Source of the DNA: Pseudisothecium myosuroides
Lineage: Eukaryota > Streptophyta > Bryopsida > Hypnales > Lembophyllaceae
Direction: 5' to 3'
Length of the DNA stretch: 64,000 nt
Assembly: GCA_951799445.1 (NCBI GenBank)
Contig: OX637296.1
Location: 26,040,001 to 26,104,000 of the forward strand
Translations under genes and position numbers: made by a program
Shown here: one piece after another, positions 55,661 to 64,000 of the stretch
Numbering within the stretch: position 1 is the stretch's first letter
How the letters are laid out: each line of letters starts with the position of its first letter
Notes under the pieces: generated by a model
Seen by the model: only the letters and a program-made list of their open reading frames with translations
Databases searched by the model: none
What the model was told of the DNA's origin: nothing

Positions 55661-58600
55661 ATGAGCTCAACAATGCCTTACCAATGCACAAAATGTGACT
55701 GTCCGACATTCAATACAAAGGACCAGTTGACAAATCACGCAAGAATCCATACTCCAATGTGCAAGGTGACATTTCCATTGGATGGCTATGGACTACAAGA
55801 GGAGGTCACTTTGCGTCGAGCGGACACACAACTATTCAAATGCCCACGTTGCATGAAGTTTGAATGCAAATACCCAGGAAAAATGCAAAAACATTGTAAA
55901 ACTTGCAGAGAAGCAGATTCTATGACCCCTTTTGAAGGACCCACTTCTCAGGTATTTGTTTCCATTGAGCCATTCATCTCTATAAGCGATGACCAGGAGT
56001 CGTATATTGAATCAAAGTTGGAGTTCTTTGTGAATAAACACCTTTCCATAGCCATTTGTCGACCTTGCAAATATGTGGTTGAGGTTGGAAGTATTGGCCG
56101 GCATGCAGCTAGACATGGACATAAGGTAGATTTGGGACTGTTGTCGACAGATATTAACAAGTTTCAACTCAATCCTGGCATTGGTCATCTTGCTCAATAT
56201 AGAATTGATACTTTTGCCTTGAAGGATCCCATCGAAGGTCTTGAAGTAGTGGATGGATTTGGATGCAAGTTTTGTATCTTTTATTGCAGAAAATTATCCA
56301 CCTTGAAAGCTCACCTTCGCATTACTCATGAGTCCAATTGCTCTATCCAAGGTAGCCACAAAGCTTGCTTTGTGCAACGTTTATTTCGCTCACCTGGGAA
56401 TAATAGTTGGTTTGGAGTAAGCCAACCTGTTGGAAACATTGCCCATGGTCCTCTTATCGATGTAATTAGAAGAGAAGCCGAAGAACGCCGGAAAGAGGCT
56501 CAAGTGGCATCGTACGATGAATCAAGACTGTTACCTCTGTTCATCAAAAGGCTCAATTGGGATCAATTTATACAAAATTTGGGTCAAGACATTAGTACAA
56601 TGGCTGCCTTGATATCAGCACCCAAACAAGGAGATGCCCGTTTCTTTCCCAACCGATTGCGTGAAGTTTGTAGATCTTTGATGTCCGACTTTCAATACAA
56701 CAATGGCACAGCAGAACCCCTATTGAGGAAAAAGGTCAAATCTACAAAGGCTATAGACACCTCTACGGATTGTTTTTCACGATTAGAGCAGTCTTCTGAA
56801 GATTGTGTAGCAACATTGGTGCACCTCATCCATTTGCTACTCAAGTCTCTTGATAGTGACAACAATGATGATGATGAAGATGACCTACTTTCTATCTTGG
56901 TTCCACTTGATGAACCACTACAGCAGTCTCTACAAAGCCTTTGGAATGGATTGCATATGGAAGATGAAGATGGGTTGTTTACCAATGAACACGTTGATTT
57001 GTCCAAGTCCCATTGCATACAGGTTCTAGAGGATCTTTTTTTAATCCAACGGCCATCTCACCTTGTTCTTGAGACCTCTTTACTTGTATATCGGTTTGTT
57101 GTTTTTACGGCAATACAACATCACCATGTGATAACAGCAAATGAGGTAACTCAACGCATTTCTAGGTTGATGTATTGGTGTCGTTCTCTTGTCCTCTATA
57201 AGATTGTCTACACTCCAAACCTAGCAATAGATGGTACAAACCAGGTTGAAGAATCTTTCTTGTTGTTTATTCAAGAAGGCTATCGAACACCTTTTGCTGC
57301 AATATTGGATGCAAAAAGGCTGATTTTTAAAGTTACAAAGAATGAGATGATCCTTCCAAATGTGGTGTGGGCCGGAGATGGACAACTTGTTGATGGTGTT
57401 TATGTGGATATCCAAGGCATATCAAATATGATTTGTGAGTCGATCAAAGAGCTATACAGGGAGTTGAAAAGAGACTTACTTTTTGATATGCCTGAGTATC
57501 ATTTGAACAAAGATAGGATACTCCAAAGTAAAACTGGAAGTGGAATAGAAGACAATCTCCGAGAAAATAGAGCTGGGTATTGGTTCATTTGGAACGAGAA
57601 TAACCAGTGTTCTAGTTACACCCTTGGACTTATTCATCACATTGTCACTAATGCTACATTACGTTGCCACTTTATTGTCTGCACTGAAGATGCTGGTAGC
57701 AAGATTGTTTGGAACCAAGGGGCGTTGAATAGTTGGATGCATAAAGCTGGAAAATGGTTGCAAAAACTTTTGTCCATTGTACATCTCATTGCAGGACAAC
57801 CAGGACGTGGTGTTGAATTTCTTTCTTGTGCAATCCGCAACACCCCTACTCAACTTCGGGGGGTGTATTTTGTAGATGGTCTTGTGATGCTCCTCTCTCT
57901 TTATGGAAAAGGAGACAATCTTCGTGGGACACAAAGGCCTATTGCTCGATTTCTATGTAAAGATACCTCCTTTTTATTGATTAACTATCTTACATATGTT
58001 CGGGAGATGGAGAAAGTTGCTTCCAAGGTTTTATACAAAGAGGATCAAACCACCTTGTATGGTCTACTATTAGCTGTGAAGGAAGGACAGGCTTTTTCCA
58101 GTCATGATTTATCTGAAGGAATCTCAAGAATATTTTTGACTCATTTGAAAGTTGCACAACCTCTCAAATCTTGGCGACACATGGCTATTGCTTTGGCGGA
58201 TAGATTTTTGAAGTATAGCAATGTTTCGGAATTGACACGTAATGGACCTTTGGATAGCCAAGCAGGGCATTCCCAACAAACAGCGAGCAGGATTTACGGT
58301 CGTTCTAATTTTGACCATCCAAGTATTGGACGAGATGAGTTTCAATTGTATCGACTGGCATCTGTTGAATGGCATCAACTTTTACATCTTGTTTCTGATA
58401 GTCTTCCTCTAAATCAAGCTTCACCAAATGAAAAGGAAGATGGTACAATGATTTCCCCTACGACTAGTGATGTCCACCATCACCATCATCACGAAATTAA
58501 AGTAGTCCAATCCTTTGGGAACATTGGTATGGACTTCCCATCTTTGGCTTGTTCAGAATTGGTATTACGTGGTTTGCTTTCATTAGGATACAACAAGTTC

Positions 58601-60364
58601 AAGAGCCCACATCAAGCACAAGCAATACATCGGATTCTGGAACAACAAGAAGATCTATTGGTTGTCTTACCAACAGGTGGAGGCAAGACGCTATTGTTTC
58701 TCTTGCCATCACTAGTTGAAAGTGGTCGCTATACCACTGTTGTCATATGTCCTCTTGTGGCATTGAAGAAAGATATGCTACGTCGCTTACAAAATGCCAA
58801 GATATCAATACAAGTATACTCAGAATCATTGGCTACTAGTATAGTTGACATTCTGTTGGTCTCAGTGGAGCATTGTTTGTCACAAGCCTTTCAAAATCAT
58901 CTTGGGTATTTATATAAAGAAAGGCGTCTTAGAAGGATTGTTGTGGATGAGTGCCATCTGGCACTTACATCCTGTTCATGGAGACCGGCCATACATGACT
59001 TGAAGTACGTTCGAAAAGTGCCTGTCCCATTGCTTTTCCTATCAGCGACTATACCACCTAATATGGAAGATTCACTCAAGCAGTTTTTCAATTCCCATCT
59101 ATCCATTGTTCGAAGTCCCACTAGTCGTCCCAACATTATTTACCAAGTCATCAAGAATCAAGGCCCTTTGGAAGATACTTTGGTGAGGCTTCTATTGGAT
59201 TTAGGACCCACCACTCCTAAATCCATCATCTTCAGCAGAGGACGGGAACAAACAAAAATACTTGCAGAACTCCTTTGTTCCCAAGGCATGACTGCTGTCT
59301 ATTTACATGGACAATTAGATGAAAAGTCTAGAAATGAGGCTCAAGATTTGTGGATGTGTGGTAATGTAGACATTATGGTTGCAACGGGGGCATTTGGTGC
59401 AGGCATTGATATTGGTACAGTTCGACTTATTATTCATATGGATGAGCCTTATTCAATGATTGATCTTGCACAAGAAAGTGGTCGTGGAGGCCGTGATGGA
59501 TTGCCTAGCAAACATATCATCTTATTGCCAATACGATGGCAACCACGTGAAGAGACATGTACCAAGCTTGTGGAATTGATAAGTGGGTTGAAGTGCAGGC
59601 GTTGGGTACTTCAAGAATATATAGATGGTTGTAGGTTTGATTGCTTTTCTTTGGGATCTGAAAAATGTGACGTTTGCCAATCTATTGCCATGCGCATTCA
59701 ATCCACCAATACGGCCACTGGACTAGCTCCTTCTACAGACAACTATTATTGTGAGGATATGGACTTGTTTGCTGACATGGATGATGATGCATTTGCAATG
59801 CTAGAGGAGGTACCTACCAAAAAAATTTGCCTTGGTAATGCATTATTGTCTACAACAGCAAATGAAGCCCAAGATCAATATGGAAATCTAATGCTCAATG
59901 TATTGAATTTAGTTCAATTCTTGAAGGGAACTAAGGATAAGTGCATTCTCTGCACTATAAATCAACAACTTGGTGGCCACCATTCTATATCACAATGCCC
60001 ATATGTTCGAAATCTTTGTTTCAAGTGTTTGGCCCAAGGGCATGGGTCTTCAAACTGTCCAAATCGGTTGCAATGGAAGGCCAATCAATGCTTTGGCTGT
60101 GGCTTGCCCAATACACTTGGACAACAAGTGATGCACCCTGAACGTTTTGGCCCAGGTTGCAAATCTATTGGGCATGATAAGATGGTACCAGCATGTTGGT
60201 ACTTTTGGAGAAATTCAGAGAAATTCAGAGAAATTTTGAAAAGGTCAGGTTGCTCTCCATACATCAATGATTATAAATTTGCTGAGTGGTTGACAAATCC
60301 AAATGTAGAGTATCGATCAAATGCCATTTATTTGCTGATTTTGTACGTAAGTACTTTGAAATGA
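55661..60364 (+). CDS. Fungal-type OrsD/RecQ helicase: C2H2 fingers, RecQ core, zinc knuckles
   Basis: A 1567-residue intact frame from ATG 55661. The frame is open further upstream, and an acceptor CAACGCAG|GAG near 55624 suggests a 5' exon. N-terminal fingers: C9/C12/H26/H30; C61/C64/H78/C82; C133/C136/H148/H152; C202/C205/H218/H223. The centre includes GQPGRGVEFLSCAIRNTPTQ and a later RPIARFLCKD, as I remember from fungal proteins with the OrsD (DUF3505) domain. RecQ-type SF2 helicase: PTGGGKT 1004-1010, DECH 1096-1099, LSATIPP, SIIFSRGREQT, ATGAFGAGID, QESGRGGRDG 1271-1280. A RecQ-like zinc region follows (C1312, C1336, C1339), then a CCHC knuckle C1453-C1466 (CFKCLAQGHGSSNC) and more Cys/His. 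It probably unwinds DNA in the nucleus. In fungi such genes are often subtelomeric; finding one among plant repeats suggests transfer or an overlooked plant family. No stop or frameshift. Confidence 0.88.
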   Translation: MSSTMPYQCTKCDCPTFNTKDQLTNHARIHTPMCKVTFPLDGYGLQEEVTLRRADTQLFKCPRCMKFECKYPGKMQKHCKTCREADSMTPFEGPTSQVFVSIEPFISISDDQESYIESKLEFFVNKHLSIAICRPCKYVVEVGSIGRHAARHGHKVDLGLLSTDINKFQLNPGIGHLAQYRIDTFALKDPIEGLEVVDGFGCKFCIFYCRKLSTLKAHLRITHESNCSIQGSHKACFVQRLFRSPGNNSWFGVSQPVGNIAHGPLIDVIRREAEERRKEAQVASYDESRLLPLFIKRLNWDQFIQNLGQDISTMAALISAPKQGDARFFPNRLREVCRSLMSDFQYNNGTAEPLLRKKVKSTKAIDTSTDCFSRLEQSSEDCVATLVHLIHLLLKSLDSDNNDDDEDDLLSILVPLDEPLQQSLQSLWNGLHMEDEDGLFTNEHVDLSKSHCIQVLEDLFLIQRPSHLVLETSLLVYRFVVFTAIQHHHVITANEVTQRISRLMYWCRSLVLYKIVYTPNLAIDGTNQVEESFLLFIQEGYRTPFAAILDAKRLIFKVTKNEMILPNVVWAGDGQLVDGVYVDIQGISNMICESIKELYRELKRDLLFDMPEYHLNKDRILQSKTGSGIEDNLRENRAGYWFIWNENNQCSSYTLGLIHHIVTNATLRCHFIVCTEDAGSKIVWNQGALNSWMHKAGKWLQKLLSIVHLIAGQPGRGVEFLSCAIRNTPTQLRGVYFVDGLVMLLSLYGKGDNLRGTQRPIARFLCKDTSFLLINYLTYVREMEKVASKVLYKEDQTTLYGLLLAVKEGQAFSSHDLSEGISRIFLTHLKVAQPLKSWRHMAIALADRFLKYSNVSELTRNGPLDSQAGHSQQTASRIYGRSNFDHPSIGRDEFQLYRLASVEWHQLLHLVSDSLPLNQASPNEKEDGTMISPTTSDVHHHHHHEIKVVQSFGNIGMDFPSLACSELVLRGLLSLGYNKFKSPHQAQAIHRILEQQEDLLVVLPTGGGKTLLFLLPSLVESGRYTTVVICPLVALKKDMLRRLQNAKISIQVYSESLATSIVDILLVSVEHCLSQAFQNHLGYLYKERRLRRIVVDECHLALTSCSWRPAIHDLKYVRKVPVPLLFLSATIPPNMEDSLKQFFNSHLSIVRSPTSRPNIIYQVIKNQGPLEDTLVRLLLDLGPTTPKSIIFSRGREQTKILAELLCSQGMTAVYLHGQLDEKSRNEAQDLWMCGNVDIMVATGAFGAGIDIGTVRLIIHMDEPYSMIDLAQESGRGGRDGLPSKHIILLPIRWQPREETCTKLVELISGLKCRRWVLQEYIDGCRFDCFSLGSEKCDVCQSIAMRIQSTNTATGLAPSTDNYYCEDMDLFADMDDDAFAMLEEVPTKKICLGNALLSTTANEAQDQYGNLMLNVLNLVQFLKGTKDKCILCTINQQLGGHHSISQCPYVRNLCFKCLAQGHGSSNCPNRLQWKANQCFGCGLPNTLGQQVMHPERFGPGCKSIGHDKMVPACWYFWRNSEKFREILKRSGCSPYINDYKFAEWLTNPNVEYRSNAIYLLILYVSTLK

Positions 60365-62480
60365 CAAGGACTTAGAGAAGGAGCACTCACAAGCAACATG
60401 GCATTTAGGAATAGCTTGTATAGACCACAACTAGTTTAAATTCAATAACATTTGAATTCACTCCCTTATTAGGCTTGGCTACTAGATTTGGTGATTACAG
60501 TATGTGGAATTTGAAGGGGTTTATTCATTTTTTAGGTCTCTTTTTGGTTGGCAATCTCTTTTTGCTTGTTATCTCTTCATTTCCAACCTCTGGACTTAGT
60601 TGATGTTTTGTAAAGTCTTTTTAATGCAATGGTTTTCCATTTGATCAAAAGAACAAAAAGAAAACTTGTATTGTTGGTATGTCTTTTTGTTGTTCTTTTT
60701 CCTTTAGTCACGAAAATAGTCACTAATTAGGGTTTGATGATTATAAAGGAATTGCTTTGTAATAGCTAAATTTAACTTTAAACTATGAACTACAAGATGA
60801 TGTACAAGACAACAAATGAAATTATTATTTCAAAGGGTACATATTTTATATATACTTTACTATTTCTAGGCCAAATTAAAGTCTTTAAATAATAATTGTT
60901 ACATTATGGCTAAAGTTTGATACTAGTATAATAGACTATCTATGACATCAATGTTGTACAACTAAGATAGATAGTCTTTCTACATGATTAAAAATAATGC
61001 TACAGATAGGATAGAAATATACATGCAAAATATTCAAAAATGGTCCTACACTTGCGTAATTGCAAGAAACACTTGTCCTATTTTGTATCACACATTGCAT
61101 GCAGAAGTATTATTGAAATTATGAAATGAACTTGAAATTTGGAGTGCATCTTTTCCTAATATGAAAGATTTTACTTGAATTTTTTCAAATTTTTCAAAAT
61201 GATAAAGTAGGGGGATTGAATTTTGACACATGCGGCTTGTGTGTTTTCTACTATTATGGAGTACTTTTTTTTAAAGAGTTACATTGTGAAATTTGGTATA
61301 ATTTTTAAAAAAAAAATGCACTTTTGCAAAAGAGGAATTTCCAAAATTATGTTCAAATGGTGTTCTGTACTGTTTCCCTAAAATGTGCTTTATTGAAGTT
61401 GAATGTATATTGAATTAAAGATGTTTCTGTAGTTTTAGCTTTGATATTCTTTCTTTGCTCTTAGTTGGCAATGATGTCCACTTTTTAAATGAATTTTTCA
61501 AGTGAATGTTCTAATTTTAAAAAATAGAAATATAGAAGTCTCATGTTCTAGCATAAATTGTAGCATCTAGCATAAAATAGTATTTCAGGGTACACAAAAA
61601 GACTGAACAGTATAGCTAAACATGGTCCATATTGCCTCCAATCTGTTCATGAACACTTTTTTTATGGCAAAAGAAGTATTGCCATTCATCCTTGCCGATT
61701 ACTAAGGAACATCACAAGTTGTTAAAATAGCAGATTTGAAATCCAATCAACTATTTAGATTTCATATTCCATGCCCCAAATAGTACTATAGTGGAGGTGA
61801 CTTCTACTACAAGAAGGACTGAAATGCTAAGAATAATAAATGCAACAAAAAATGCAAGTGTTGCTTGCAACTACGACATTAATAAGAATGGATGTCAAGG
61901 GAAAAATTTAGAATGCAAAAGTCATACTTAGCAGTGCTATTAATGCTCAAGTAGCATAGAGTGAGGATATTGGAATGATGGAACAAGACATAAAATTATA
62001 CAAAAAAACTTCAATACTGTATTGGGGAGCTCATTGGAGATTTTTGCTATTATAAATACAATCACATTCCTTCAAGGCTAAAACATATTTCAACATTGCA
62101 AATAATGAGATTGAAACATCCATTAAAGTCTTCACACACTTGCCTAAAACCAAATCTTGATTTGAAAACAGTTGGACATTAAGTCCTACATATTAATTTC
62201 ATGCCAAAAAAACTACAAAATGGCTTTAGGTAAAGATACCAATATGCTAAATTTCAAAACAATGTATTAAATGAAATATAATATAAAATCCACCCAATAA
62301 TGTCTGAAATCATTGAAACTATCACATAGATAGATATAAAACTAGGCAGAGCGTAGTCTATACAAAATGGTTCTCTAGGCCAAAAGTAACCGAGAATCAA
62401 GCCTGTGCCAAAGAAATTCTATAGCCTTGAATACATTAAAAGTGAATACACATGTCACACATAGTTAAAATATATATATC
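60365..62480. other. Intergenic DNA between helicase and convergent gene
   Basis: AT-rich with no supported gene. The two genes converge here, so it contains both 3' ends. Confidence 0.6.
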
Positions 62481-63119
62481 CTAAATTGGAGGAGACACAT
62501 TGGGCTCGTCAGATGCATCAACTTCAGGGAAACTAGAAGCAGTGTCTTGAACATCATCAGTTGTATAGTATGTGGTCTCAGTTGGAGCCATCCATTCTTG
62601 AGAGTAACAAAATACTTCCGTCTCTTCATCCATGAAGTGTCGATCTGGACTTGGCGACCAATATGGTGGTTGACGATCATCAGGAAATACACACTCTATG
62701 AGGGCTCGGTTAACAATTGCAGGAATGTGACCTGTTCGAAGTATTAGTCCTGAGACATGATCTATTTCGCCATTAGATTCAGAACAAGGGTCAGGTAAGT
62801 CAAAAAGCTTAGCGCAATAATGTCGAAAGAGCGCACGGCGGTCAAATGGAGTCGGAGGATTGGAAACCCAAAGACAAGTAACTGGCCCATGTTTCTGGTG
62901 ATATGTAAGAAGGCCCTCTTCACTCAACAACTCCCAGAATTCATGGTCTAAAACATCTGATTCAGTAGGGCCATATGATTCTGCCCAACACTGAAGTACA
63001 TCAAAATGAGAATGAGTAGATGGAGCCTTCTCAAAGCTTGAGTCAAGAGGATGAGCAAAAGGTTTGGGTTCTGAATGGACAGAGAAAATCCCTTGAAAAA
63101 ACAAAGGAGAAGAAGACAT
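62481..63119 (-). CDS. Hypothetical 212-residue protein
   Basis: ATG 63119 (MSSSPLFFQG) to a stop at 62481. The frame is open 18 codons further upstream without ATG. A TATA-like run (63190-63202) would place the transcript start near 63165, which supports this start. The protein is acidic and rich in Pro, Asp, Glu and aromatic residues. It has a central segment HDVLxCWAESYGP-like (DVLQCWAESYGPTESDVLDH), then FWELLSEEGLLTYHQKHGPV and FDRRALFRHYCAKLFDLPDP, and an acidic tail. No signal peptide, membrane segment or known motif is visible. I do not recognise the family. Codon quality and lack of breaks suggest a real gene. It converges on the helicase gene, and a functional link is unproven. Confidence 0.55.
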   Translation of the reverse strand: MSSSPLFFQGIFSVHSEPKPFAHPLDSSFEKAPSTHSHFDVLQCWAESYGPTESDVLDHEFWELLSEEGLLTYHQKHGPVTCLWVSNPPTPFDRRALFRHYCAKLFDLPDPCSESNGEIDHVSGLILRTGHIPAIVNRALIECVFPDDRQPPYWSPSPDRHFMDEETEVFCYSQEWMAPTETTYYTTDDVQDTASSFPEVDASDEPNVSPPI

Positions 63120-63187
63120 GATGAAAGGTGGATAGAGACAAAGGAGGTGGTAGGAGAATATAATTGATTGCAATGAAATGAATTTGA

Positions 63188-63203
63188 TGTATATATATAT
63201 TGA
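63188..63203 (-). promoter_or_regulatory. TATA box of the hypothetical gene
   Basis: ATATATATATA-type run about 70-85 bases upstream of ATG 63119 on the minus strand, followed by a CA-rich leader with TTCTCCTACCACCTCC. Confidence 0.5.
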
Positions 63204-64000
63204 AGAAGAGCTTAGGGCATTGGATTCTTTGGTAGTGAAGTGTGAGAACTAAGAGAAGGATTCAAATGTGGAAGAGGGAAGAACTTCTAGTACAGAAAAA
63301 CAAATCTTCTTAGAGGTCACTAAAGACCTTCTAGATAATAGAGAGTCTAGTGATTTTTATAGGTCTGTACTATCTACCATCTACCAGGCTACCTATAGCT
63401 AACTATTTTATTTTTCTTTCTTTATAATGAAATTCAGTTTTGTTTGTTTAGTTGCAAAATGCCAACAAGGTGTCCAATCCAAAAAATTATTTGATTTGAA
63501 TTACTCTTTACAATAGAAAAGACAATTTTGAATGTTTTTTGGGCAAAGAAGGCCTTGGTCTTTGAAGCATTAAATCATAGCAAAATCATGATTCTACATT
63601 TATATTTTGATTAAGCTCATGAAAAAAAAGTTGTGGATTTGATGCTATTGATAAATTCAAATTATTCTAATTTGTGGTTTTAGCCTTGGTCTATGAACCA
63701 CAACAATAAATTCAATTCAAGTTATTCTTGTGATTCAAGCTAGATATTTCATAATTTCTCATTACACATATTCTAATTATTTTGTTTAATTTGAATTGAA
63801 TTTTTTGGATCTATCATATGTATGCCAATTAATTATTTTGATTTTCTATTTTCTTTTATCAAATGTACAACAATCATTGAATATTTTTAAAGTTACATGC
63901 ATTCTTCTTTTTTAATCAATTTAACATCCATTCATAAAGATATAATGTTTTAGTAATCAGCACCTTGTTTTTATAAGTTGTATCTCAATTTGACATGTGA
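63204..64000. other. Upstream region, no gene seen
   Basis: AT-rich sequence with no supported gene. Confidence 0.6.

Overview
The window looks like nuclear DNA of a land plant, most likely a moss. The main grounds are a full DYW-type PPR protein of the style that is abundant in mosses, plant transposon families (PIF/Harbinger, CACTA-like, hAT, and LTR-type elements with 5-bp target duplications), scattered TTTAGGG motifs and introns with plant-like splice sites. Most of the 64 kb is repeats and gene debris; only a few genes look intact. I saw no tRNA, rRNA or CRISPR array. Species and family names are judged by eye from the sequence, without any database search.

Layout. 1-2959: AT-rich DNA with a foldback element and an (AT)n tract. 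2965-10756: a 7.8-kb LTR-type element (element 1) flanked by the duplication AATGT, carrying a gag-like reading frame interrupted only by three TAG codons. 10762-15260: gene debris, including an unmistakable, still intron-containing pseudogene of the ubiquitin-ligase RING protein RBX1 and a second scrap of the same exon. 15260-21570: AT-rich dispersed and tandem repeats. 21571-26561 and 29650-34532: two close copies (elements 2 and 3, about 5 kb each) of a relative of element 1 that lacks the gag-like frame. Each has a TATA box, a GCGAAGCTT motif array, a CCAGC-type block, a 21-codon mini-exon with a splice donor and a long purine-rich tract. Between them lie a Tourist-like MITE and a hAT transposase relic. 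34533-36480: an inverted dispersed repeat and a small CACTA-like MITE.

The genic part starts at 36.5 kb. It holds a DYW-class PPR editing factor on the minus strand with a 303-bp tandem amplification; an aspartic-protease relic; and a Myb/NAM-associated (PIF/Harbinger-type) gene broken by one in-frame TGA, possibly inside its own transposon ends. A nearly identical 1.05-kb tandem duplication follows (43817-45930). 46-55.5 kb is AT-rich repeat DNA with telomere-like TTTAGGG motifs, duplicated between 46.9-47.3 and 52.6-53.0 kb.

The most striking intact gene is at 55661-60364: a 1567-residue protein with C2H2 fingers, a central domain, a RecQ-type helicase and C-terminal zinc knuckles. This is the architecture I know from fungal OrsD/RecQ (telomere-linked-like) helicases. 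A convergent 212-residue gene of unknown function (62481-63119) lies next to it.

The genes do not form a pathway. The window reads as a repeat-rich chromosome arm in which an organelle RNA-editing factor and a fungal-like helicase sit among mobile elements. The best candidates for something undescribed are the giant LTR-like family with an embedded, amber-interrupted frame and a spliced mini-exon, and the fungal-type helicase in a plant setting.
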